DNA of 42,418 nucleotides from an uncultured Treponema sp. (lineage in GTDB: Bacteria; Spirochaetota; Spirochaetia; Treponematales; Treponemataceae). A program made the translations under genes and the position numbers. The stretch is from positions 1 through 42,418 of the forward strand of contig CAJUBD010000020.1 in NCBI GenBank assembly GCA_910584475.1, read 5' to 3'. Shown here one piece after another: positions 1 to 6,609 of this stretch. The notes under the pieces are model-generated. The model saw nothing but the letters and a program-made list of their open reading frames with translations, made no database searches and was not told where the DNA came from. Position 1 is the first letter of the stretch. Each line of letters starts with the position of its first letter.

Positions 1-73
1 GGGGCTTTCCGCCCGGAGCGGGACCGCCGCGCGGGATTCGCCGGCTAGCCGCAACGCGAACCTTTTGGCCAGA

Positions 74-539
74 TATCGCAAATCCTTGATTTGCCTAACA
101 AATTTTTCACGAACTTGAGAAATTTACCATGATGAAATTTGCGATAAAAAGCAAAATTTATCACAAATTTGAAAAATCTATAAACAACTTGCGATAAATT
201 TCCAAAAAAATATCACGGTATTTGCGATAGAAAAGATGATGTCATCGCAAAACTAAAAATTGATTCGTGCGGAGGGTTTCATACCCCGACGCCCTGTCTC
301 GAGATATGCTGTTTTTGATATTTATTAAATTTTTATCAAAGATTTGCGATAAGAATTCTTTAACTTGCGATAAAAATAAAAAATTTATCGCAAGTTAAGA
401 AACTTACAAACGAATTGCGATATTTGCGATAGAAAAGGTAAGTTTTTTATCGCAAGCTTAAAAAATCTATAAATAAATTATGATATTTTCTTTCGGATTG
501 CGATAAAATTCCCTCAAAATTATCGTAATCCTTGCGATA
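74..539. repeat. Array of the octamer TTGCGATA in gene-free DNA
   Basis: Twelve exact copies of TTGCGATA or its complement lie at 74(-), 139, 189, 222, 344, 365, 386(-), 415, 424, 448(-), 498 and 532, with a near copy (CATCGCAA) at 243. Chance would give far fewer than one in this length. Some spacings are 21 bp (222-243, 344-365-386), about two helical turns. Positions 361-374 and 383-396 form a perfect 14-bp inverted repeat around two of the octamers. No ORF of note covers the stretch. The array ends about 110 bp before the lrp-type start codon, so a binding array for a DNA-wrapping regulator is one possibility (inference). A further exact copy lies at 3458-3465, after the aminotransferase. 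Confidence 0.85.
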
Positions 540-573
540 AAAATTCTAAAACTTTGATTTGCCTAACAAATTT
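86..573 (+). repeat. 20-bp direct repeat bounding the octamer array
   Basis: The 20-mer TTGATTTGCCTAACAAATTT occurs exactly at 86-105 and 554-573, just inside or at the two ends of the TTGCGATA array. It may mark the ends of a duplicated or inserted block, or simply be part of the repeat family. Nothing in it resembles a transposon end. Confidence 0.7.
262..316 (+). repeat. Dispersed repeat, copy 1 (GGAGGGTTTCATACCCCG core)
   Basis: This block starts GATTCGTGCGGAGGG and contains a short GGG/CCC stem. A related block lies at 42284-42334, starting GATTCGTGTGGAGGG, with the same order of conserved pieces (TACCCCG, then GCC, then TATG.TG) and about 80 percent identity by eye. Copy 1 interrupts the octamer array; copy 2 follows a stop codon at the other end of the window. 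Function unknown. Confidence 0.6.
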
Positions 574-616
574 GTTTTATAAATTTGAAAATAAAAATAG
601 TTGCAATCTGAAACTA

Positions 617-645
617 TTGAAATAAATTCCATAATTTGCTATCAT
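617..645 (+). promoter_or_regulatory. Promoter of the Lrp-family gene, leaderless type
   Basis: TTGAAA (617-622), a 17-nt spacer and TATCAT (640-645) are followed by only 6 nt before the ATG at 652. Transcription would begin at or within a base or two of the start codon, and there is no Shine-Dalgarno sequence. Confidence 0.55.
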
Positions 646-651
646 TTCATT

Positions 652-1146
652 ATGAATTACGATGAAGAAATTTTGAACTTGCTCGCAGAAAACGCGCGGC
701 TTTCCGTTGATGACATTGCCGCAATGACAAAAAAATCGCCCGAGCAAGTGGCGCAAATCATAAAGCAGATGGAAGACGACGGAATCATTTTAAAGTACGC
801 CGCCATCGTCAACAAAGAAAAACTTTCGGATTCCAAAGATAAAGTTCTTGTGCAAATCCAAATCCAAGTTACGCCCGAACGCGAGCACGGCTTCGACAAA
901 ATCGCCGATCGCATATACCGTTTTCCTCAAGTAAAATCCGTCTATTTGATGAGCGGCGGCTACGATTTTATGGTCACAATCGAAGGCGACTCTCTCAAAG
1001 AAGTAGGACTTTTCGTCAGCGAAAAGCTCGCCACAATCGAAGGCGTACGCTCCACAAAAACATCTTTCGTTTTGAAGACATACAAAGAAAACGACGTGAT
1101 TTATGTGGAAGACGAAAAGGACAGACGCGAAGGCGCGATGGCGTAA
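652..1146 (+). CDS. Lrp/AsnC-family transcriptional regulator
   Basis: A 164-aa protein of typical Lrp/AsnC length. The N-terminal third has the family winged-helix layout (starting NYDEEILNLLAENARLSVDD, with a second helix that includes KKSPEQVAQIIKQMEDDGII), and the C-terminal half is a RAM-type ligand and oligomer domain with the G-G-Y-D-F segment. An upstream in-frame TTG at 601 would add 17 residues, but the ATG at 652 matches the usual family start and sits 6 nt after a good -10 box. The family binds DNA as octamers or higher forms, often wrapping it, and usually controls amino-acid genes. An aminotransferase gene lies 1.1 kb downstream, separated by a restriction gene. In Bacillus the pair yugG-yugH has the same content, so control of that aminotransferase and of its own promoter is plausible (inference). 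The specific ligand cannot be read from the sequence. Confidence 0.88.
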   Translation: MNYDEEILNLLAENARLSVDDIAAMTKKSPEQVAQIIKQMEDDGIILKYAAIVNKEKLSDSKDKVLVQIQIQVTPEREHGFDKIADRIYRFPQVKSVYLMSGGYDFMVTIEGDSLKEVGLFVSEKLATIEGVRSTKTSFVLKTYKENDVIYVEDEKDRREGAMA

Positions 1147-1188
1147 TTACTTTGTAAATCCGCAAGTGACGCACGGGGGAAATTAAAA

Positions 1189-2172
1189 ATGCCTAGGAAT
1201 CTTTCTTATTGCGACATCGCTTATAAAATTCTAAAGCAAGAAAAAGAATTTCCTTCGTTGCATTATAAGGAAATAGCGAAACGCGCATTTCAAGAAGAAC
1301 TTCTCGATGACAACAATGTAATAATTGCAAGCAATATTTCGTCTGCAATAAATTCTGAAATACGAAAAGCGAATTTGGAAAACACAGAATCTCGCTTCAT
1401 TTCTTATGGCAAAGGAAAATATGGACTGACAGAAAACGAACCAAGAGGAATTTTCAAGGAAATTCGCGACAAAAATAATTCGGTTAAGGATCGACTTTTG
1501 AAATCCCTCTTGGCAATGTCGCCGTTCGGATTCGAGGAATTGGTTGGTGAGGTTCTGCGGCACTTGGGATTTGAAAACATTGTCGTCACCGCAAAAAGCG
1601 GCGACGGCGGAATTGATGTTATAGGAGAACTTGTGGTTGCAGGCGCAATAAAAAACAATGTTTGCGTTCAAGTTAAACGTTGGCAGAATAATGTGCAGCG
1701 CGGAAGCGTTTCTGAATTACGAGGCAGTCTGCGTCCTCATCAAATCGGACTTTTTATAACGACATCGGATTTTAGCAGAGCGGCGATCGAAGAAGCCAGC
1801 GATCCATATAAAGCGCCGATTTCGCTGATAAACGGAAAAGAATTTGTTGAAATAATGTGTTCTTATGGAATTGGAGTGAAATCAGAAGATGTCACGGTGC
1901 TCGATGTTGACGAGGACAGCGATTTTTTAAAAATTAAAAATAGCATTGATATTAACGAAGATGGTACGGAAATTTTTTGCGTTTACAAAGACAAAACTTA
2001 TTATGCAATATATTTTGCACCAACAAAAGTTATGTATGACAACGAAGTCTTTTCTTCGCCATCTGCCGCTGCAGTGAGAGTACAAGGACAACAGGCGAAT
2101 GGCTGGAAAGTTTGGAAATTCATCGACAGGACGGATGGGAAAATATATCCTCTAGACAAATTAAGAAAATAA
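1189..2172 (+). CDS. Mrr-family restriction endonuclease with HARE-HTH-like and RAMA-like domains
   Basis: A 327-aa protein in three parts. Residues 1-85 look like a HARE-type winged helix (helices SYCDIAYKILKQ and HYKEIAKRAF, ending GKGKYGLTE). Residues 105-225 are an Mrr catalytic domain: F-E-E-L-V at 115-119, G-D-G-G-I-D at 138-143 and Q-V-K at 161-163 give the D...QxK nuclease core. Residues 255-327 resemble a RAMA domain, with YKDKTYYA, SSPSAAAVRV and NGWKVWKF. The Mrr family cleaves modified or foreign DNA (type IV restriction); HARE and RAMA domains are predicted readers of modified DNA. No methylase is adjacent, which fits a modification-dependent enzyme. The gene separates the Lrp regulator from its likely target, suggesting later insertion. 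GGGGG just upstream may be a weak ribosome site. The catalytic call is firm; the end domains are by pattern. Confidence 0.85.
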   Translation: MPRNLSYCDIAYKILKQEKEFPSLHYKEIAKRAFQEELLDDNNVIIASNISSAINSEIRKANLENTESRFISYGKGKYGLTENEPRGIFKEIRDKNNSVKDRLLKSLLAMSPFGFEELVGEVLRHLGFENIVVTAKSGDGGIDVIGELVVAGAIKNNVCVQVKRWQNNVQRGSVSELRGSLRPHQIGLFITTSDFSRAAIEEASDPYKAPISLINGKEFVEIMCSYGIGVKSEDVTVLDVDEDSDFLKIKNSIDINEDGTEIFCVYKDKTYYAIYFAPTKVMYDNEVFSSPSAAAVRVQGQQANGWKVWKFIDRTDGKIYPLDKLRK

Positions 2173-2253
2173 AAAGCAAACTTTCCAAATTTGGAAAAGT
2201 CATTTGACAATGCCGTGCGCTACGGCAAAAATTTTTTGCGCGAGGAAAAATCA

Positions 2254-3417
2254 ATGAACACACGACAAGACAGATTCAGCGAATCGATGGTGCGGACGCC
2301 ACCGAGCGGAATCCGCAAATTTTTTGAAATGCTCATTGGGCATGACGATGTAATTTCGCTTTCGGTGGGAGAGCCGGATTTTCCCACGCCGTGGTGCATC
2401 CGCGAAGAGGCGTTCTATCATTTGGAAAAAGGGCACACCAGCTACACTTCGAATTGGGGCTTGCTGGAATTGCGACGCGAAATCGCAAAATATTTGACGC
2501 GCTATTCGTTAGACTACAATCCAGAAAACGAGATTTTGATTACTGTCGGCGCGAGCGAAGGAATTGACGCAGCGCTTCGGGCAATTTTAAATCCCGGCGA
2601 TGAAATCATCGTGAGCCAGCCTTGCTATGTGAACTACGTTCCGCTTGCCGAACTTTGCCATGCGAAAATTATTCCGCTTGACACGCGAGCGAATGGGTTT
2701 TATCCGATGGCGGAGCAAATCCAAAAACTCATCACGCCGAAAACAAAAGCCTTGATGTTGTGTTCGCCGAACAATCCGACCGGCACGGTAATTCCAAAAT
2801 CCGAATTGGAAAAAATCGCGCGCATCGCAAAGGAAAATCGCATTTGGGTCATCAGCGATGAAATTTACTGCGAATTGGTCTACGACGGAACGGAACATGT
2901 TTCCATCGCTAGTTTTGACGGAATGAAAGATTACGCTATTGTGCTGAATGGATTTTCAAAGTCGTTCGCGATGACCGGCTGGCGAATCGGCTACATCGCC
3001 GCGCCGCGAGATTTGCTCGAACAAATCGTAAAGCTTCACGGCTACAACACGATTTGCGCTCCGATTTTTTCGCAATATGCGGCGGCGGAAGGTTTGCGAA
3101 GCGGTTGGAAGGAAGTGGAAAAAATGCGCGTTTCCTACCAACAACGCCGCAACTTGATGGCAGACGCGTTCCTTAAAATGGGCTTGCCGCTTCCCGAACC
3201 AAAAGGCGCGTTCTATATGTTCCCCGACATTTCTTCCACAGGAATGACAAGCGAGGAATTCGCCACCGAACTTTTCAAACGGCACAATGTCGCGGTCGTT
3301 CCGGGAAGTGTTTTCGGCGCGGGCGGCGAAGGACACATCCGCGTTTGCTATGCGACTGCGACCGACAAAATAAAAATCGCTTTGGGCAGAATCGCGGAGT
3401 TCGTCGGCGGGAAATGA
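2254..3417 (+). CDS. Class I/II PLP-dependent aminotransferase
   Basis: A 387-aa fold-type I aminotransferase. It shows the substrate-side segment SVGEPDFPTP (37-46), SPNNPTG (171-177), SDEIYCELVY (201-210), the PLP lysine in NGFSKSFAMTGWRIGY (K236) and a C-terminal GHIRVCYA with the carboxylate-binding arginine. It moves an amino group between an amino acid and a 2-oxoacid in the cytoplasm. The family includes alanine and aspartate aminotransferases (AlaT, PatA, AspC types), and the substrate cannot be chosen from sequence alone. The start at 2254 is preferred over an in-frame TTG at 2191 because AGGAAAA precedes it and the family N terminus begins there. The regulator two genes upstream is a candidate controller. 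Confidence 0.9.
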   Translation: MNTRQDRFSESMVRTPPSGIRKFFEMLIGHDDVISLSVGEPDFPTPWCIREEAFYHLEKGHTSYTSNWGLLELRREIAKYLTRYSLDYNPENEILITVGASEGIDAALRAILNPGDEIIVSQPCYVNYVPLAELCHAKIIPLDTRANGFYPMAEQIQKLITPKTKALMLCSPNNPTGTVIPKSELEKIARIAKENRIWVISDEIYCELVYDGTEHVSIASFDGMKDYAIVLNGFSKSFAMTGWRIGYIAAPRDLLEQIVKLHGYNTICAPIFSQYAAAEGLRSGWKEVEKMRVSYQQRRNLMADAFLKMGLPLPEPKGAFYMFPDISSTGMTSEEFATELFKRHNVAVVPGSVFGAGGEGHIRVCYATATDKIKIALGRIAEFVGGK

Positions 3418-3457
3418 GAAATTGTGCTGAAATGATGCTTGCGGATGATTTTTACAT

Positions 3458-3465
3458 TATCGCAA
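3458..3465 (-). promoter_or_regulatory. Isolated TTGCGATA octamer after the aminotransferase
   Basis: The sequence TATCGCAA lies 40 nt after the aminotransferase stop. It forms an imperfect inverted repeat with CTTGCGGAT just upstream (about 3439-3447). It is the only intergenic copy noticed outside the array at 74-539. Confidence 0.4.
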
Positions 3466-3594
3466 GTCATGGGATGGCGTCAGCATGGGCAAAAAAATCA
3501 CGCTTATTCCCACTACCGATATGAGTCTTGGTCAAATTATTTAAAAAAAGTAAAAAATAGTTTCCAAAATTCTCGCATTTTTCTGAATGTATGC

Positions 3595-3838
3595 GAGAAT
3601 AAGCGAATTTTGCGTTAAAGCAAAAAAACTCGAAGTTAAAATTGTCGGCGTCATTTTGACGCAAAATTTAAACTCTCCTCATAAATTAAGTCCGCAGGAA
3701 GTGTCAACTTCCGAGGACGCTTGATTCGTCCGCATTAGTAACTTGTCGCGGTGCGGACAAGTACAAAATAGATTGTCGGGTCAAGCCCGACAATGACAAA
3801 TAAGCGAGTTTGTACAACAAACTCGTATTAAAATCAAC
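3595..3838 (-). repeat. Multi-hairpin dispersed repeat, copy 1 (minus orientation)
   Basis: Read on the minus strand, successive hairpins are CGAGTTTGT/ACAAACTCG (3825-3805), ATTGTCGGG/CCCGACAAT (3794-3772), GTCCGCA/TGCGGAC (about 3756-3729) and an outer stem with an inner GGAAGT/ACTTCC hairpin (3727-3683). GAGGAG follows (about 3679-3674), then a second, weaker set starts at about 3672. The same modules in the same order lie in plus orientation at 4845-5000, so the rlpA-like gene is bracketed by an inverted pair. No convincing gene follows the GAGGAG here. The rest of 3418-3913 holds nothing else I can name. Confidence 0.75.
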
Positions 3839-3913
3839 AACACATTTTCTGTGTCCTTTTTTTCATTGTCAAAAAATCCTAAACAATTTTCGCAAATCGC
3901 CGACAATTTGAGT

Positions 3914-4600
3914 ATGAATAAGAAATCAATTTTTTGCCTTATTTTGGGTGTTGGACTTTGCGCAGCGACTTTCGCTGCCAATACTGTTGGCGTTTACAAG
4001 TCGAACGCTGTCGCTTCTTATTATGCTGACAAGTTCCACGGACGCAAGACTGCAAACGGTGAAACATTTGATATGTACGCGCTCACTGCCGCACACAAGT
4101 CGCTACCTTTCAATACGATGGTGAAAGTGACTAATTTGGACAACGGAAAATCCGTCGTGGTGAGAATAAACGACCGAGGTCCTTTTGTGGCTGGACGCGA
4201 AATAGATGTTTCCAAGGCGGCCGCTTCCAAACTCGGAATGCTTTCTGCTGGAACAGCTCGCGTTTCTTTGCAGATTTTGGGCGACAAGGAAAATGCTGTT
4301 TCTTCTACTTCTGTGCCTGTTGCTTTCACGGAATCTGAAACGAAGGAAAAAATTATAGCGGACGATGTGCTTGCACAACACTGGGACATCCAGCTTGCGG
4401 CGTTTTCTTCCAGAATTAACGCAGAAATTTTCGCGAAAAAAGCGCAGAAGTCCGGCATAAAGAATCTCGCTTACCAAACTACGAAAGATGTTACGCGCGT
4501 GATTATTCGCGACCTTTCCACTGAAGAAGTCGCGTCTCAACTTGAGATTCTTGAAGCAAAAGGATATACGGAATATTTGGTGAAAGAGAGGAAAGACTGA
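3914..4600 (+). CDS. RlpA-like DPBB protein with C-terminal SPOR-like domain
   Basis: A 228-aa exported protein. Residues 1-21 are a signal peptide ending at AFA. Residues 34-120 form a double-psi beta-barrel of the RlpA type (ASYYADKFHGRKTANGETFD, then TAAHKSLPFNTMVKVTNL and VVVRINDRGPF). E50, H61 and D87 sit at the positions of the catalytic residues of RlpA lytic transglycosylases. Residues about 155-225 (WDIQLAAFSSRINAEIFAKK onward) resemble a SPOR domain, which binds glycan strands stripped of stem peptides at division sites. A role in cutting septal peptidoglycan is likely. The start at 3914 opens a clean signal peptide; the GTG at 3851 would spoil it. GACAAT ends 6 nt before the ATG but lacks a good -35. 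Confidence 0.85.
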   Translation: MNKKSIFCLILGVGLCAATFAANTVGVYKSNAVASYYADKFHGRKTANGETFDMYALTAAHKSLPFNTMVKVTNLDNGKSVVVRINDRGPFVAGREIDVSKAAASKLGMLSAGTARVSLQILGDKENAVSSTSVPVAFTESETKEKIIADDVLAQHWDIQLAAFSSRINAEIFAKKAQKSGIKNLAYQTTKDVTRVIIRDLSTEEVASQLEILEAKGYTEYLVKERKD

Positions 4601-4632
4601 TTTTCCAAATCCACCGATTCACTTTGAAAAGG

Positions 4633-4656
4633 CCGCGCAAATTTGCGCGGTTTTTT
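4633..4656 (+). terminator. Rho-independent terminator after the rlpA-like gene
   Basis: CCGCGC (4633-4638) pairs with GCGCGG (4645-4650) around AAATTT and is followed by six T. It lies 33 nt after the stop codon. Confidence 0.9.
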
Positions 4657-4749
4657 ATGTATTTTTAGAAACAAAATCCACACAAAAATGAATCGTGAAC
4701 CTACGATCCACTTAATTTATTTACTGTCGCTTATAATCCTGTTGCAAAA

Positions 4750-5010
4750 CAACTTTTCAACATTTTCAGAAACTGCCCCGGCAACAACCTGTTATGCGAA
4801 GTTCCAAACTCGCTTTCTATATAGTTGAAAATTAAGGAGCATTTAAAATCAGCAACTAAAATTGCGTTGCTGATTTTAATACGAGTTTTTTTTCAAAAAC
4901 TCGCTTGTTTGTCGTTGTCGGGCTTGACCCGACAATCTATTTTGTACTTGCCCGCGTCGCAACAAGTTGCTAACGCGGGCGAAATTAAGTTCCTCGGAAA
5001 CTGTCCTCGC
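4750..5010 (+). repeat. Multi-hairpin dispersed repeat, copy 2 (plus orientation)
   Basis: A first, partial unit ends in TTTTCAACAT...AGTTGAAAA with TAAGGAG (4833-4839) but no start codon behind it. A second unit then follows: AAAATCAGCAAC/GTTGCTGATTTT (4845-4856, 4866-4877), CGAGTTTTT/AAAAACTCG (4882-4903), TTGTCGGG/CCCGACAA (4915-4935), CCCGCGT/ACGCGGG (4951-4979) with an inner GCAAC/GTTGC, and an extended last hairpin based on AAGTTCC/GGACTT. A small TTG ORF through here looks spurious. Confidence 0.75.
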
Positions 5011-5073
5011 AGCGAGCCGTTAGGCGAAGTTTCAAGCGCAAGAAGTGTTCTGGACTTTTTTATAGGACTCTTT

Positions 5074-5784
5074 ATGAAAAAAATATGGTGCGTTCTTATT
5101 ACTTTCGTCTTGGCGGCTTTGGCGTCTGCGTTGGATTTTGCCGTGGGGGCTAGGGGAAATTTCAATATGAACCTTGGCACAAGTGCCGGAGAGAACGGAG
5201 TGTCGGGAATGAAGAGATATGATTCTTCCCCCATTGTTTTAGGCGGTGGTTTTGGCGTTTGGGGACACATTGGATTCTTTGACTTCGCGGGCATGACGCT
5301 TGGCGCGACGCTTGAATTTGGAATGAACTTTCACAATGGAAAGTCGCACAAGAGGAATCTGGCTGACGAGCAATGGACTATGGGAACATATTATGATGCG
5401 ACAATAGACATTCCCGTTATGGTTGCATTAAGAATTCCCATTGGTAAAAGAATGAAATTTGACTTTGGAGTTGGACCCAACTTTTCAATTCCGTTTGACG
5501 GAACGTTGCGAATTGATTTTAGCAACGGCGATTCCATTACGGAATCTTTGGACAAGTATGTGGAAGTTACTTACTATATGAATTTTGGAATGGTTTTTGA
5601 TGCTGGCTTTGGATATAAGATTGGACACGGACATTTGATTTTTGATTTAAGATATTTCTTGGACTTTACGCCGACAACCTATAAAAAGACCTATAAAAAG
5701 GGCGGTGTCGAGGTGAGCGACGATATGGAGATGTTCTATCGCCGAAGCCTTGCCATTGGCGTGGGCTATGAATTCAGTTTTTAA
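5074..5784 (+). CDS. Predicted outer-membrane beta-barrel protein
   Basis: A 236-aa protein with a signal peptide (MKKIWCVLITFVLAALASA, cleavage near residue 19). The body alternates polar and aromatic residues in strands with many Gly and Tyr, and it ends in Phe (GVGYEFSF), as barrel proteins inserted by BamA do. I recognise the general OmpA/PorT-like small-barrel type but no specific family. The start at 5074 is set by the signal peptide and by ATAGGA 8 nt upstream; a TTG-started extension from 4825 would run through repeat DNA. The multi-hairpin repeat lies directly upstream and probably forms its leader. Paralog-like in type to the protein at 24415. Confidence 0.75.
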   Translation: MKKIWCVLITFVLAALASALDFAVGARGNFNMNLGTSAGENGVSGMKRYDSSPIVLGGGFGVWGHIGFFDFAGMTLGATLEFGMNFHNGKSHKRNLADEQWTMGTYYDATIDIPVMVALRIPIGKRMKFDFGVGPNFSIPFDGTLRIDFSNGDSITESLDKYVEVTYYMNFGMVFDAGFGYKIGHGHLIFDLRYFLDFTPTTYKKTYKKGGVEVSDDMEMFYRRSLAIGVGYEFSF

Positions 5785-5870
5785 GTCCATATACCGAAGA
5801 CTCATTTTGCAATGAAACGAGAAAATCTCGGTGAATAAAATAAGCGCGTTTTGAAACAAAACTTAATGTT

Positions 5871-5973
5871 AAAAAAGTCGCGTCAAGTCTTTTGCTACAT
5901 CGCCGCGGTTTGTGAAACCGCCTTGACATTGCCGCTCACTTTGTGTGATAATTTGGCTATGCGGCTTTTAAAT
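5871..5973 (+). repeat. Duplicated nth promoter and first codons, upstream copy
   Basis: This stretch matches 6507-6609: the first 61 bases differ at two positions, then a diverged 10-nt spacer is followed by a shared GTGATAATTT, GCTATGCG and CTTTT. It keeps TTGACA (5923-5928) and GATAAT (5947-5952) and encodes MRLLN, the first five residues of Nth, before running into the brnA stop codon. The two copies bracket the BrnT/BrnA cassette. The orphan promoter points into the cassette, antisense to brnA. Confidence 0.85.
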
Positions 5974-6216
5974 GCCAGCGTAGTGACGCGCGTATTGCAA
6001 AAGCACTTCATTCATCATAGTTTGATATTTCAGATTTTCCTTTGCAGCGGCGGTCTTGAAAAATTGCACGCATTCCGAATCAATGGAAATCGTGATTTTT
6101 TCTTTTTTCTGCTTGCGGACAAGTTGATCTGGCGGCGGTAAAAAGTCCGCCACTTTCACAGAAGATTCCAATGATTCGCGAATTGATTTTTCAGGAGCAG
6201 TGTAGATTTTCTTCAT
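5968..6216 (-). CDS. brnA: BrnA-family antitoxin
   Basis: An 82-aa protein. Its C-terminal half (ITISIDSECVQFFKTAAAKE, then YQTMMNEVLLQYA) is a ribbon-helix-helix DNA-binding fold of the BrnA/CopG type; the N-terminal half would bind and neutralise the BrnT toxin. The start at 6216 has AAGGAAAG upstream; an ATG at 6252 would add 12 residues. It overlaps the end of brnT by 26 bp, so the two are co-transcribed toxin first, the usual brnTA order. The complex usually represses its own promoter, and a palindrome sits there (6480-6497). The stop codon lies inside the duplicated nth 5' segment, marking the edge of the inserted cassette. Confidence 0.85.
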   Translation of the reverse strand: MKKIYTAPEKSIRESLESSVKVADFLPPPDQLVRKQKKEKITISIDSECVQFFKTAAAKENLKYQTMMNEVLLQYARHYAGI

Positions 6217-6469
6217 AACGTTTCTTTCCTTGCCGCCAATATCCGGCACCAAAAATTCTAATTGCGCCGTTCCGCATCGTAAAACGAACCGTCAGAATTC
6301 CTCCGGCAGTCTTTCCGATACAAAAATAGCGTTCTTCGACTTTTGAATGTTGCTTGTCTTTTAGAATCAAACGGTTGGCATCAAAGAATGCTTCTTGCGC
6401 TTCTTGAAAACTAACGCCGTGCTTTTTCTGATTCTTTACGTTTTTGTTTTCATCCCAATCAAAAGTCAT
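6191..6469 (-). CDS. brnT: BrnT-family ribonuclease toxin
   Basis: A 92-aa protein that opens with the family signature FDWDENKNVKNQKKHGVSF and continues with FFDAN, KDKQHSKVEERYFCIG and VRFTMRNGAIRIF. BrnT is a RelE-like ribonuclease that stops translation when free of BrnA. The final segment reads GAGYWRQGKKRYEE where many BrnT proteins have an SAR motif, so activity may differ from the type protein. The start at 6469 gives the normal N terminus; a longer in-frame ATG at 6505 overlaps the promoter. The ATG lies 6 nt behind the -10 box, so the message should be leaderless. The + strand nth gene starts 125 bp away, divergently. Confidence 0.87.
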   Translation of the reverse strand: MTFDWDENKNVKNQKKHGVSFQEAQEAFFDANRLILKDKQHSKVEERYFCIGKTAGGILTVRFTMRNGAIRIFGAGYWRQGKKRYEENLHCS

Positions 6470-6475
6470 ATATTT

Positions 6476-6505
6476 AATATACATATTTTTATATGTATTT
6501 GTCAA
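6476..6505 (-). promoter_or_regulatory. brnTA promoter with palindromic operator
   Basis: On the minus strand TTGACA (6505-6500), 18 nt and TATATT (6481-6476) precede the brnT ATG by 6 nt. The spacer holds a perfect palindrome, TACATAT/ATATGTA, separated by four bases (6480-6497). A ribbon-helix-helix antitoxin dimer pair would fit such a site, so autorepression is likely (inference). Confidence 0.75.
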
Positions 6506-6506
6506 T

Positions 6507-6609
6507 AAAAAAGTCGCGTCAAGTCTTTTGCTTCATCGCCGCGGTTTGTGAAACCACCTTGACATTCCTCGCCAATCCGTGTGATAATTTGCTATGCGCC
6601 TTTTGAATG
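6507..6609 (+). repeat. nth promoter region, downstream copy of the direct repeat
   Basis: The partner of 5871-5973, 636 bp away in the same orientation. This copy runs into the intact nth gene. TTGACA (6559-6564) and GATAAT (6583-6588) are 5 nt before the nth ATG. Confidence 0.85.

Noticed and set aside
1..60. End of an RNA gene or GC-rich coding tail at the window start
   Set aside because: The first 60 bases are GC-rich and one frame is open to a TAG at 46-48, but the piece is too short to assign.
74..539. DnaA-box cluster marking oriC
   Set aside because: The octamer TTGCGATA does not resemble TTATCCACA-type boxes, and no dnaA, dnaN or gyrB gene is near. An origin is not excluded but not supported.
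3467..3664. 65-codon minus-strand ORF behind the GAGGAG of repeat copy 1
   Set aside because: It needs a TTG start and runs through further repeat hairpins; no family or signal features are seen.
4825..5073. N-terminal extension of the beta-barrel protein from a TTG at 4825
   Set aside because: It is translated repeat DNA, and a normal signal peptide with its own ribosome site begins at 5074.
5851..6141. 96-codon plus-strand ORF through the upstream nth repeat
   Set aside because: It only joins the duplicated MRLLN codons to antisense brnA sequence; no family match.
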